From assembly GCA_046345315.1 (NCBI GenBank), contig JBKDKA010000157.1, positions 81,898 through 145,897 on the forward strand: 64,000 bases of DNA, read 5' to 3'. The notes beneath the pieces were generated by a model. It was given only the letters and a program-made list of their open reading frames with translations, was not told the DNA's origin and did not search any database. This document shows positions 27,032 through 34,992 of the stretch, piece after piece (the first letter of the stretch is position 1; each line of letters starts with the position of its first letter). The position numbers were made by a program, and so were the translations under genes. This DNA comes from F1-80-MAGs062 sp046345315. GTDB lineage: Bacteria; Planctomycetota; Planctomycetia; Planctomycetales; Planctomycetaceae.

Positions 27032-27313
27032 TCAGGCCGATGGTCGCATCTGTGAGTAGGCTGACAGAACTTCGAAGAGATCGGAGGAGATCCGAACTTC
27101 ATCGTCACCGAAGTCATGAATCCACGAGCGATCCCAGATGATCGCATCGGCGAGGATTCTTGTGAGTTCTTCGAGTCTGATGGATACTTCGGGTTCAGCT
27201 GCCGCAGTCGCCTGTTGTTCGTCCGCCCCGACGAACAAACGTAGTCTTGGTCGCATCCGCTCATCCTTAAGCTGTACGTCGGATCTGTCGTCACATCGTT
27301 TGGGTGGTGCCAT
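27032..27313 (-). CDS. Small conserved-looking hypothetical protein
   Basis: A 93-residue hydrophilic protein of unknown function, 37 bases upstream of the glycerate kinase and probably co-transcribed. The first 22 residues are basic. The rest looks like a folded helical unit (RLRLFVGADEQQATAAAEPE; IRLEELTRILADAIIWDRSW; VRISSDLFEVLSAYSQM). The ATG at 27311-27313 was preferred. No family was recognised. Confidence 0.6.
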   Translation of the reverse strand: MAPPKRCDDRSDVQLKDERMRPRLRLFVGADEQQATAAAEPEVSIRLEELTRILADAIIWDRSWIHDFGDDEVRISSDLFEVLSAYSQMRPSA

Positions 27314-27631
27314 CGTCCCTGACCGCAGCATCCCGGATGATTTCTACATGAATCTCGACAGCAGTGATTATCGGGAATGTACGATGTCGCGCTTCATGGA
27401 AAATTCGGATTGCGACAGTCCTGTCGTTTTCACAGCATATTCATAATCACGTGAGTGAGGTCCGAATGTCCTGTCCGGGGTGGCTTCAGGAAATTCCCCG
27501 AGATTTTTCAGGTGTTGTCCATCTGCGGGAAAATCAGGGCTCCAATCAGCCGAAAATGCCGGCAGAACCTTTATGATCTGCTGCCTGACGTTGACTGATT
27601 TGATGAGTAAATTCAGAGGGGATAATGATCT
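27314..27631. other. Divergent intergenic region, nothing else recognised
   Basis: About 318 bases between the small minus-strand gene and the PaaK-like gene on the + strand. It should contain both promoters. No convincing gene or strong hairpin was found. Confidence 0.4.
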
Positions 27632-28969
27632 GTGGAATTCAGGGCAGAAGAAGTCTGGAACGATCGCCGGCGCATCGAAGAAATCCAGCTGGCTCGTCTT
27701 CAGCATCTACTGAAGGCGATTGTTCCCAGAAATCGTTTCTGGGACACGCGGTTTCGTGAGGCGGGAATCAGCGTTGCTTCTGTTCAGTCTCTCAGTGATC
27801 TGTCATCCCTGCCATTTCTTCTGAAGGAAGACCTGGTTCAGAATCAGGCCGCTCAGCCACCATATGGCTCCAATACGACATTTCCCTCCACACATTACTG
27901 TCGAGTCCATCAGACTTCCGGGACGACCGGAAGACCGCTTCGCTGGCTGGATACTCGCGACAGCTGGGACTGGATCATGGAGTGCTGGCGTCAGATTTAT
28001 CTGCTCGCCGGCCTGCGTTCTGACGATCGCCTGTTCTTCCCGTTTTCGTTCGGACCATTCATCGGGTTCTGGGCGGCATTTGAAGGTGCCTGTCGTCTGA
28101 ATCATTTCTGCCTGGCCGGCGGCGGTATGTCCACTCCGATTCGACTGCAGGCCATGCTGGAGAACGAAGCGACCGTTGTCTGCTGTACGCCGACGTACGC
28201 GCTTCGAATGGCTGATGAAGCAGAATCGCTCGGGATTGATCTGAAGGAGTCTTCCGTTCGCATGCTGATCGTGGCCGGTGAGCCAGGAGGCAGCATTGCA
28301 TCAACAAGAGAGAGACTGGAATCCGTATGGGAAGCTCGCGTCATTGACCACTGGGGAATGACTGAGATTGCATCGCTTGGTTCGGAAAGCGAGAATCGTC
28401 CCGGTGGTTTATATCTGCTGGAGACAGAATGCATCGCAGAGATCGTTCATCCGGAAACGCTGCAGCCGGTAAACCACGGAGAGATCGGCGAACTGGTCAT
28501 TACCAATCTCGGTCGGATCGGTAGTCCGTTGATTCGCTACAGAACGCGAGACCTTGTCAGAGCTTCCGTTGCCGAGGATCCTGCAGGAAGGAAACTGACA
28601 TGGCTGGAAGGAGGAATTCTCGGACGTTCTGACGACATGGTAATTGTGCGAGGCAACAATGTGTTCCCTTCGAGCATTGAAGCAGTGGTCCGTGAGTTTG
28701 CTGAAGTGGCCGAGTACCGTATCGATGTGACGACGGTTCGTTCCATGCAGGAATTATCCGTCACAGTGGAACCCCGTCCGGACTGTTCTGTGACTGACGA
28801 AGATCTGGCAGGGCGAGTGCGGCAGACACTTCGGCAGCGACTCGGATTCGGATGCGATGTCCACCTCGCGGCGCCAGGATCACTTCCGCGTTTTGAACTC
28901 AAGGGAAGACGACTTCATCGGACCGAGGCTCAGTCAGCGGGCGGTGAATCGACAGAAGACCAGAAATGA
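27632..28969 (+). CDS. Phenylacetate-CoA ligase family adenylating enzyme
   Basis: A 445-residue ANL-superfamily enzyme of the PaaK branch. The AMP-binding loop is HQTSGTTGRPLRWLDT near 88-103. VIDHWGMTEIASLGSE and RYRTRDLVR are the later adenylation motifs. The C-terminal domain has GRSDDMVIVRGNNVFPSSIE and ends LPRFELKGRRLHR, with the catalytic lysine. It activates a carboxylic acid as acyl-AMP and then CoA thioester; the substrate is unknown. The start is GTG at 27632 with AGAGGGG upstream. Its stop overlaps the rhomboid start by four bases. Confidence 0.85.
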   Translation: MEFRAEEVWNDRRRIEEIQLARLQHLLKAIVPRNRFWDTRFREAGISVASVQSLSDLSSLPFLLKEDLVQNQAAQPPYGSNTTFPSTHYCRVHQTSGTTGRPLRWLDTRDSWDWIMECWRQIYLLAGLRSDDRLFFPFSFGPFIGFWAAFEGACRLNHFCLAGGGMSTPIRLQAMLENEATVVCCTPTYALRMADEAESLGIDLKESSVRMLIVAGEPGGSIASTRERLESVWEARVIDHWGMTEIASLGSESENRPGGLYLLETECIAEIVHPETLQPVNHGEIGELVITNLGRIGSPLIRYRTRDLVRASVAEDPAGRKLTWLEGGILGRSDDMVIVRGNNVFPSSIEAVVREFAEVAEYRIDVTTVRSMQELSVTVEPRPDCSVTDEDLAGRVRQTLRQRLGFGCDVHLAAPGSLPRFELKGRRLHRTEAQSAGGESTEDQK

Positions 28970-29508
28970 GAAAAGAACTCAACGGAATTCTGATTTTCGT
29001 CGGTCTGATCTGGGGCGTCTATCTGATTGACCTCATTCTGCCCTGGGCATTCACTGACTGGGGAGTGACGCCGAGAACAATGTCCGGACTTGTCGGCGTC
29101 ATTACGATGCCGTTCCTGCACTGGTCTTTCGGGCATGTTGTCAGCAATACAATTCCACTCGTGGTCCTGCTGCTTCTTCTTTTTGGATCCCGAACTCGTC
29201 CGGTGCTGATCGTCGTGCTGCTGATCCTGATCTCCGGAACACTGCTCTGGATCTTCGGAAGATCATCGGTGCACGTCGGTGCCAGTGGCCTGATCTATTC
29301 CATGACGGCATTTCTGATCACTACCGGTCTGATGGAACGTAAGCCTGTTCCACTTGCCACAGCGATTGTTGTGGGGGTGCTTTACGGTGGTACGCTGATC
29401 TGGGGGCTTCTGCCGTCCGTTGAGAAAGACGTCTCCTGGGAATCACATGCTCTGGGCGCCGCCGGAGGCGCCTGCCTTGCCTGGGCGATCGTCCGCAGGA
29501 AACGCTGA
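28966..29508 (+). CDS. Rhomboid family intramembrane serine protease
   Basis: A 180-residue membrane protein of about six helices. The rhomboid catalytic residues are present: S107 in HVGASGLIYS and H161 in WESHALGAAGG, with HWSFGHVVSN (H57, N61) forming the oxyanion side. It would cleave membrane-anchored proteins in the inner membrane. Its ATG overlaps the TGA of the preceding ligase gene (ATGA), so translation is probably coupled; what links the two functions is not clear. Confidence 0.88.
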   Translation: MRKELNGILIFVGLIWGVYLIDLILPWAFTDWGVTPRTMSGLVGVITMPFLHWSFGHVVSNTIPLVVLLLLLFGSRTRPVLIVVLLILISGTLLWIFGRSSVHVGASGLIYSMTAFLITTGLMERKPVPLATAIVVGVLYGGTLIWGLLPSVEKDVSWESHALGAAGGACLAWAIVRRKR

Positions 29509-29539
29509 TCGACGGTTCTGCAAAGTCGTCACGCTGCTG

Positions 29540-29752
29540 TCAGGCAGGATTCTTTCTCTCGGACTTCGGTTCCTGCTGCTCTGATTTTGAAGCAGCACTG
29601 GTTCGGCTGTCATATTCATCCATCAGAACGGAAGGGCACGTTTCTTCCTGTTCACACTGTCGGCAGACCAGGCGAATCAGATCAGAGCTGCTCAGACGAA
29701 GTTCGTGCTTCTCGCAGAGCTGATAAAGTTCTGTCAGGTGAGTGCATACCAT
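29540..29752 (-). CDS. Small cysteine-containing hypothetical protein
   Basis: A 70-residue protein. Cysteines at 3, 13, 30, 33 and 39 (VCTHLTELYQLCEKH; VCRQCEQEETCPSV) suggest a small zinc-binding or Fe-S fold, and the C-terminal 20 residues are polar. The ATG at 29750-29752 has GGTTGAG just upstream. No named family was recognised. It converges on the rhomboid gene. Confidence 0.6.
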   Translation of the reverse strand: MVCTHLTELYQLCEKHELRLSSSDLIRLVCRQCEQEETCPSVLMDEYDSRTSAASKSEQQEPKSERKNPA

Positions 29753-29976
29753 GATCTCAACCTTTCTCTTTGACTGCAGAGACTGTTGTCTGACTCTTCG
29801 ATCGCCAACGGAGCATATGATCAACAGGAATTCAAAATTCGCGAACGGGAATCAGTTTTCGGCGATCACCAGAATCGTCAGAATACCAGAATCGCCCGGA
29901 TTCTCGAACTGTGAAACCCGGGTCTTCTGATGAAGCACTGATACTGACGATGAAAGAATCTTGAGGGAGAGGCCTG

Positions 29977-31290
29977 ATGCTGAGATCCTGTTTCCTGAAA
30001 TGGTCGCTGTGTGCGATGTCTTTTTTGACCTGCATGGTCGACGGTCGGACTGCAGAACTTCCTGCCGGATTTCGTCCGCTCTTCAACGGACAAGATCTCT
30101 CCGGCTGGCATGGAATGCCGCATTTTGATCCGCGTGAACTGGCAAAAATGACATCCGCCGATCGTGAAAAGCAGATTGCGGAATGGACTGAAGACGCGAA
30201 AAAACACTGGTCTGTCGATGCGGGAGAACTCGTAAATGACGGGCACGGTGCCTATCTCGTCACGGATGAAGAATTCACGGACTACGAATTGCTGATCGAC
30301 TACAAGACGGTAGCGCTTGCTGACAGCGGGATCTATCTCAAGGGAAATCCTCAGGTTCAGATCTGGGACTACACGGACAAAGAGAAGTTTTCCATCGGAA
30401 GTGACAAAGGAAGCGGTGGCCTGTGGAATAACAGCGCCGGGGCTCCGGGAAAAGACCCACTGAAACTGGCCGACAAAGCGTTTGGCGAATGGAACAGTTT
30501 CCGGATTCGCCAGATCGGAGCTCGTACCTGGGTCTGGCTGAATGATCAGCTGGTCGTCGAAAACGCCTTGATGGAGAACTTCTGGGATCGTAGTGCTCCT
30601 CTGTTTCCGAAAGGTCCTATATCTCTTCAGACACACGGCGGAGAAATCCGCTGGAAGAATATCGCCGTTCGCGAGATCCCTGCAGAGGAAGCAAATACGA
30701 TCCTCGCGGACGCTGCAAAGGATGGATTCCTGTCGAAGTTCAACGGGAAAGATCTGACGGGATGGGCCGGGGCTCGAGACAACTACGAGGTTGTCGACGG
30801 AACAATCCGTTGTCGAGCAGGGCATGGCGGAATTCTGCATACCGCAGAAGAATACTCCGACTTTGTGGTTCGCCTCGAATTTCTGCTGCCTCCTCACGGC
30901 AACAATGGACTCGCGATCAGGACAGACGGTAAGGGCGATCCTGCCTATCAGGCGATGTGCGAACTCCAGGTGCTGGATTCTGAACATCCGATGTACGCCG
31001 GGCTTGATGCTCGACAGTACCACGGATCAGCTTACGGGATGGCTGCCGCCGCTCGCGGATTTCTTCGCCCCGTCGGAGTCTGGAATTATCAGGAAGTGAC
31101 TGTGCAGGGCAGTCAGATTCGCGTGGAGCTCAATGGTAATCAGATTCTGAATACGGATCTGTCGAAGATCACCGAGTATATGGCCAACAGTCCGCATCCG
31201 GGAAAAACCCGAACAAAGGGCTACTTTGGATTTGCAGGACATTCCGACCCGGTTTCTTTCCGAAACATCTCCATCAAGCCGCTGAAGTAG
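29977..31290 (+). CDS. Secreted protein with two DUF1080 (3-keto-disaccharide hydrolase) domains
   Basis: A 437-residue exported protein. A signal peptide lies at about 1-26 (WSLCAMSFLTCMVDGRTA). Two DUF1080 domains follow, residues about 30-230 and 243-435, each opening with the family signature (PLFNGQDLSGWHG; SKFNGKDLTGWAG) and closing with an intact jelly-roll strand set (GPISLQTHGGEIRWKNIAVR; TKGYFGFAGHSDPVSFRNI). The family is a concanavalin-like fold with 3-keto-glycoside hydrolase activity in some members. Two tandem domains are known but less common than one. TTGAGGGAGAGG precedes the ATG. Confidence 0.88.
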   Translation: MLRSCFLKWSLCAMSFLTCMVDGRTAELPAGFRPLFNGQDLSGWHGMPHFDPRELAKMTSADREKQIAEWTEDAKKHWSVDAGELVNDGHGAYLVTDEEFTDYELLIDYKTVALADSGIYLKGNPQVQIWDYTDKEKFSIGSDKGSGGLWNNSAGAPGKDPLKLADKAFGEWNSFRIRQIGARTWVWLNDQLVVENALMENFWDRSAPLFPKGPISLQTHGGEIRWKNIAVREIPAEEANTILADAAKDGFLSKFNGKDLTGWAGARDNYEVVDGTIRCRAGHGGILHTAEEYSDFVVRLEFLLPPHGNNGLAIRTDGKGDPAYQAMCELQVLDSEHPMYAGLDARQYHGSAYGMAAAARGFLRPVGVWNYQEVTVQGSQIRVELNGNQILNTDLSKITEYMANSPHPGKTRTKGYFGFAGHSDPVSFRNISIKPLK

Positions 31291-31327
31291 GTCTTTGGCT
31301 CAATAAGCCGCAACTGACGCGACGTGG

Positions 31328-31353
31328 TCGCTCAGCTCCCCGGAGCTGAGCGA
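31328..31353. repeat. Perfect 12-bp palindrome downstream of the DUF1080 gene
   Basis: TCGCTCAGCTCC (31328-31339) and GGAGCTGAGCGA (31342-31353) are perfect inverted repeats separated by two bases. It lies 38 bases after a stop codon. There is no T run, so it is either a REP-like repeat or a transcript-end stabiliser. Confidence 0.7.
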
Positions 31354-31517
31354 TCCCGCGCGTGTTGGCCTTCGGAATTCTTCCGGGACAGCGAGCAGGA
31401 AATTGGAAACTGCCGATTGATCGCGACTGACTTTGTCAGTCTCTTCGGAAACGAACAGAAGCTTGCGGAATCGTCGCACGTCATGAACGCGATCGGCATG
31501 AAACCGGTGAAGCCCAG

Positions 31518-32315
31518 TTATGGAACGAACCCGGTTTCAGGGGATTGTCTGCTGCTGTCTTCCGACCGAATGGTGTTCACGATCTGACTGACTGCATTTT
31601 TCAGCAGATAGAAGGGTTCGGCAACACAAAGCAGCCGGTATCCCTGTCGAAGATTTGACGGACCGTCACCAATCATCCAGAGGAGTTTGCCGGCTGCGTC
31701 TGCGGCATCTCGCAGCCGTTGTTTCGCATCGATCATTCGCTGGTCTTCCGGATTCCAGCAGCAGCCGAGTCTCGCGGAAAGATCATAGGGACCGATCGCC
31801 AGTGATGTGCAGAGCGGATGTTTTGCGATCGCTTCGCAGTTGGCCAGTCCTTCCGGACTTTCGATCTGTGGCCAGATGAGGACATCGTCTTCGAACTGTG
31901 ACTTCCAGGTGGCGTACTGAAAGTCACTGACCCATTGATTGCCCATGCCTCCCGGGCGGCGTTCACCTCGAGGCGGCATCAGCACACCGGCCTGAATTTC
32001 ATCCATCTGGTCAACGGTGTTGACCATGGGGCAGAGGAGTCCGCACGCACCAGCATCCAGTGCCAGACGGATTGATTCCCGGTCGGTACGCGGAGGTCGT
32101 ATCAGGATCGGAAAATCGGTCAGCCTGCCCGTCATGCAGGCATCAGAGACGAGCGTTGAACCATGGTCCTGATGTTCGAGGTCAATGATCAGGTAATCGA
32201 GCCCCGCCGTGATCCCAAGTTCTATCAGCTGCAGCCAGAAATGATTCGTACACATCATGCCGATTACGGGAGCCCCCGACTGCATTTTCTCCCGCAGGAT
32301 TCTGGCTGATCTCAT
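31518..32315 (-). CDS. HpcH/HpaI-type aldolase
   Basis: A 265-residue class II (metal) pyruvate-dependent aldolase fold: YLIIDLEHQDHG (catalytic His and backbone), FPILIRPPRTDRESIRLALD, GLLCPMVNTVDQM, IWPQIESPEGLANCEAIA (metal-binding Glu) and LAIGPYDLSARLG. It would cleave a 2-keto-3-deoxy acid or similar compound. It sits in a group of sugar-related genes, which fits sugar-acid breakdown, but the substrate is unknown. The sialidase-like gene 96 bases upstream is on the same strand. Confidence 0.87.
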   Translation of the reverse strand: MRSARILREKMQSGAPVIGMMCTNHFWLQLIELGITAGLDYLIIDLEHQDHGSTLVSDACMTGRLTDFPILIRPPRTDRESIRLALDAGACGLLCPMVNTVDQMDEIQAGVLMPPRGERRPGGMGNQWVSDFQYATWKSQFEDDVLIWPQIESPEGLANCEAIAKHPLCTSLAIGPYDLSARLGCCWNPEDQRMIDAKQRLRDAADAAGKLLWMIGDGPSNLRQGYRLLCVAEPFYLLKNAVSQIVNTIRSEDSSRQSPETGFVP

Positions 32316-32411
32316 CGATGGTTCCGATTGACTTGAGTTGTTCAGGGAAATCCAGCTGCTTCCGGCGCAGCGGACCGGTCGCAGCCAAGTGTGTTGATCA
32401 ATTGCTCGTTT

Positions 32412-33704
32412 TCACTGAGGAACCAGAAGGTTTGGTAATTTCCACCGAACACGGCCGAGCCATGTGGTACCGTCGGCGCCACGGGCATTTTTCACTCCCC
32501 CGAGAATGTACTCGGAGTCTGTCACCCATGACTCCAGTGGTGTAACGCCTGCGGCACCGAAGTTCCCCAGCATGACGCCTCGTTCCGGAAGAAGAACCCG
32601 TTCTGTGTCTCTGATGACCTGAAGTGTGGTGGGATTGACCTGAGCGACGAACAGAGGAGCACGGTTGCGTGTGATGTGGTCGTTGTCAGCACCTCGTCGT
32701 GTGTAGGTGAGGTATAAACCCTCGCTGTGAGTCAGCCAGTGTGCCTGAGTGTTGTAACTTCCGAGATCCTTGCCATCATCGAATGTCCATTTTCTGACGG
32801 GACCAAAATGAAGGCCATCGTTGCCGGTTGTGACATAGGCAGCGTTGTCGTTTCGGAGTGTCAGGAAATACGTCTGTCTCCACCGCGTGAGCGATGGTTC
32901 ACAGAATCCACGTCCCCCTTCCACGGCAAGAATGTCGCCATGCTCAAGGTAACGGATCTCCCGACCGTCAAAGAAGCAGTGCAGGATCGTTGCCTGATAG
33001 TCGTCACCGGAGGGGCCTCGAACATAAACCGGGATGAGCAGCGTGCCGTCAGCCTGTTCCATCCACTGAACACATCCCGGTGCCACAAGAAAGAACTTGT
33101 CTTCGGTGTGAGGAAGCTCAAGCGTTTTCCATTCCGTCCAGCGATTCGTCGTCGGACTGTAAGTCGCGTAAGCACATTCATGTGATCGTGGCTGATCCAG
33201 CAGCTGAGCTCCGCTGCTGCTGTAGCGGAGTTTCGTGCCGATGAGCACCAGTTTTCGGCTGTGCTGATGCCATCCCGGCGTCACGTCGCAGACGGCGATT
33301 GTTTCTTCTTTTGGTCCTTTTTTCCACGCGAGTTCCGGAATCTCAGTTGGTTCTGTCCATTTCTTTCCGAGATCATCTGTCCGCAGAAAATACATCCCTG
33401 AATAGTGGTCATCCGCGCTCAGGTGTTTCTGAATCGTGATGACAACCGCTGGGTTTCTCGATTTGTCCGGGTTCTCTGTTCCGTATCCCGGCATCGCTGC
33501 TGCTCGCGGATGGAACCAGCAGAAGGATGCGCTGAGTTCCTGAAACACCGGTTCCGCAGAAACTTCAAATCCGGCAGTCGGTATCTCGGCGGATTCAGTG
33601 ACCAGTGGCAGTGACCACAGTGCAAAAAACATCACACCCAGGAATGTCCGTGCAGCGGCTTCCGTGGTGACACATTCGGTAACTCGGTTTTCTGATCGAT
33701 TCAT
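32412..33704 (-). CDS. Secreted sialidase-like (BNR/Asp-box) protein
   Basis: A 430-residue protein with a signal peptide (FLGVMFFALWSLPLVTESA, about 20-38). The rest is a six-bladed sialidase-type propeller, with an Asp-box-like RTDDLGKKWTEP and repeated strand patterns (YATYSPTTNRWTEWKTLE; YFLTLRNDNAAYVTTGNDGL). Catalytic identity cannot be confirmed; planctomycete members of this family act on various sugars or have unknown roles. The start at 33704 immediately precedes the signal peptide; a longer open frame upstream overlaps a divergent gene. Confidence 0.78.
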   Translation of the reverse strand: MNRSENRVTECVTTEAAARTFLGVMFFALWSLPLVTESAEIPTAGFEVSAEPVFQELSASFCWFHPRAAAMPGYGTENPDKSRNPAVVITIQKHLSADDHYSGMYFLRTDDLGKKWTEPTEIPELAWKKGPKEETIAVCDVTPGWHQHSRKLVLIGTKLRYSSSGAQLLDQPRSHECAYATYSPTTNRWTEWKTLELPHTEDKFFLVAPGCVQWMEQADGTLLIPVYVRGPSGDDYQATILHCFFDGREIRYLEHGDILAVEGGRGFCEPSLTRWRQTYFLTLRNDNAAYVTTGNDGLHFGPVRKWTFDDGKDLGSYNTQAHWLTHSEGLYLTYTRRGADNDHITRNRAPLFVAQVNPTTLQVIRDTERVLLPERGVMLGNFGAAGVTPLESWVTDSEYILGGVKNARGADGTTWLGRVRWKLPNLLVPQ

Positions 33705-33867
33705 TTTTTGTTGGTGCAGAAAAGGATTGTCCGTTTGTTTCGCGCTGATGCGGTAAGTTTCCACTGCGTGGACAGCGTCCTGCCCGCTGGCATTGAATAC
33801 ATGGATTCGGGATAATCGCTGACAGATTGTTTCCAGTTTCGCCGAACCACTTATCTCGGACTTTGAA

Positions 33868-34836
33868 TTGATCGTCAAGCCTCGCTCCCGCATCAACCTG
33901 CTTCTGCTGATCTTTATTTTTTTTCGTCCGGAGATCTCAGCCGCTGAGAAGTCCCTGGAACGTTCTGTGGAGTCGCAGAGCTGGCCACCGGTTCTGAGTG
34001 TCCGTGCCGGGCAGCTTCGCATCCAGATTCTGGGTGAGCGATTCTGGACGCTCAGCGGAATTGAGTTTCAGGGCCGCACGATGGCGGTTGAATCCAGCGC
34101 CTTCGGGACAGCCATCAACTTTCGAGGGGATGGATTCCTTGGCAGTGCGCACAAGCTGGATGTTCCGGGACGAATCGGCGAGGTCGAAGAGGAACGTGTC
34201 ACGGATCTGCAGATTGAAGTCGACCAGTCGAACTTGTCGTTTCCTGTGACGGAACAGGAGATTCAGTGCCGAGAATTTCAGCTTCGTCGAACGTCATCAA
34301 TCCGGTCCTTTACACTGAACTCAGAGCTTCGGCTTCAGGACGGTCGGATTGATGAAACCGTGACCATCACTGCCGGGAAGGCTGCCGATCTGAAGATCAT
34401 GTATCCACTGATGTATGCGTGGTCTTCTTCGATGAAGTTCTGGTTGATGAGCGACAGCGAGGGAATATTACGTGAAGGTGCGTTTTCTGAGGCTGAACAG
34501 GGAGATTCAAGCGTTGTCTATCAGCAGATGGCGAAGTGGCTGGCTGTTTACGACCCGGAATCGAAGACAGGTGCCGTGACGGTTGTGTCTCCAGTGTCTG
34601 TTTCGCGGTCAACCGATGTGGCTGAAGCTTTCCTGCCCGAAGAGTACGCTGTTCAGATTGTGGATGCGCCGAACGTGTACCGAAAACTTTATCTCGTCAG
34701 TTTTTCGGACAGGACAGTTCCGGAAGGATTTCGCGGAACCTATCGAATGAAAACGGCGTTCATGACAGCGGAGCAGGGTGAGTGGCAAACAGCAGCCAAA
34801 CAGATCGCGGAACAGATTCAGAAGCAGAAAGACTGA
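33868..34836 (+). CDS. Secreted protein of unknown function
   Basis: A 322-residue protein with an N-terminal hydrophobic segment (INLLLLIFIFFRPEISAAE) that looks like a signal peptide. The rest is beta-rich (RIQILGERFWTLSGIEFQGR; FRGDGFLGSAHKLDVPGR; MKFWLMSDSEGILREG) and ends with a polar helix. No family was recognised. The likely start is TTG at 33868. It is divergent from the sialidase-like gene, with which it may share a promoter region of 163 bases. Confidence 0.65.
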   Translation: MIVKPRSRINLLLLIFIFFRPEISAAEKSLERSVESQSWPPVLSVRAGQLRIQILGERFWTLSGIEFQGRTMAVESSAFGTAINFRGDGFLGSAHKLDVPGRIGEVEEERVTDLQIEVDQSNLSFPVTEQEIQCREFQLRRTSSIRSFTLNSELRLQDGRIDETVTITAGKAADLKIMYPLMYAWSSSMKFWLMSDSEGILREGAFSEAEQGDSSVVYQQMAKWLAVYDPESKTGAVTVVSPVSVSRSTDVAEAFLPEEYAVQIVDAPNVYRKLYLVSFSDRTVPEGFRGTYRMKTAFMTAEQGEWQTAAKQIAEQIQKQKD

Positions 34837-34992
34837 GAACGCGTATAGCCTGACGGGATTTTCTCGATTCCTGCGAACGCTGCAGCAACAGGTCGGGCAG
34901 AATAAGCGGTTGTGATATACTGCTGCTGCTGGCGACGCGTGTCTGTCGGTCTGATGTTCGACAATATGAAAATCGTGTGTTTTCTGTGACCT

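Noticed and set aside
29878..31023. A 381-residue open frame on the minus strand
   Set aside because: It lies opposite the well-supported DUF1080 gene, has low-complexity composition and no domain or start signal. It is an antisense shadow.
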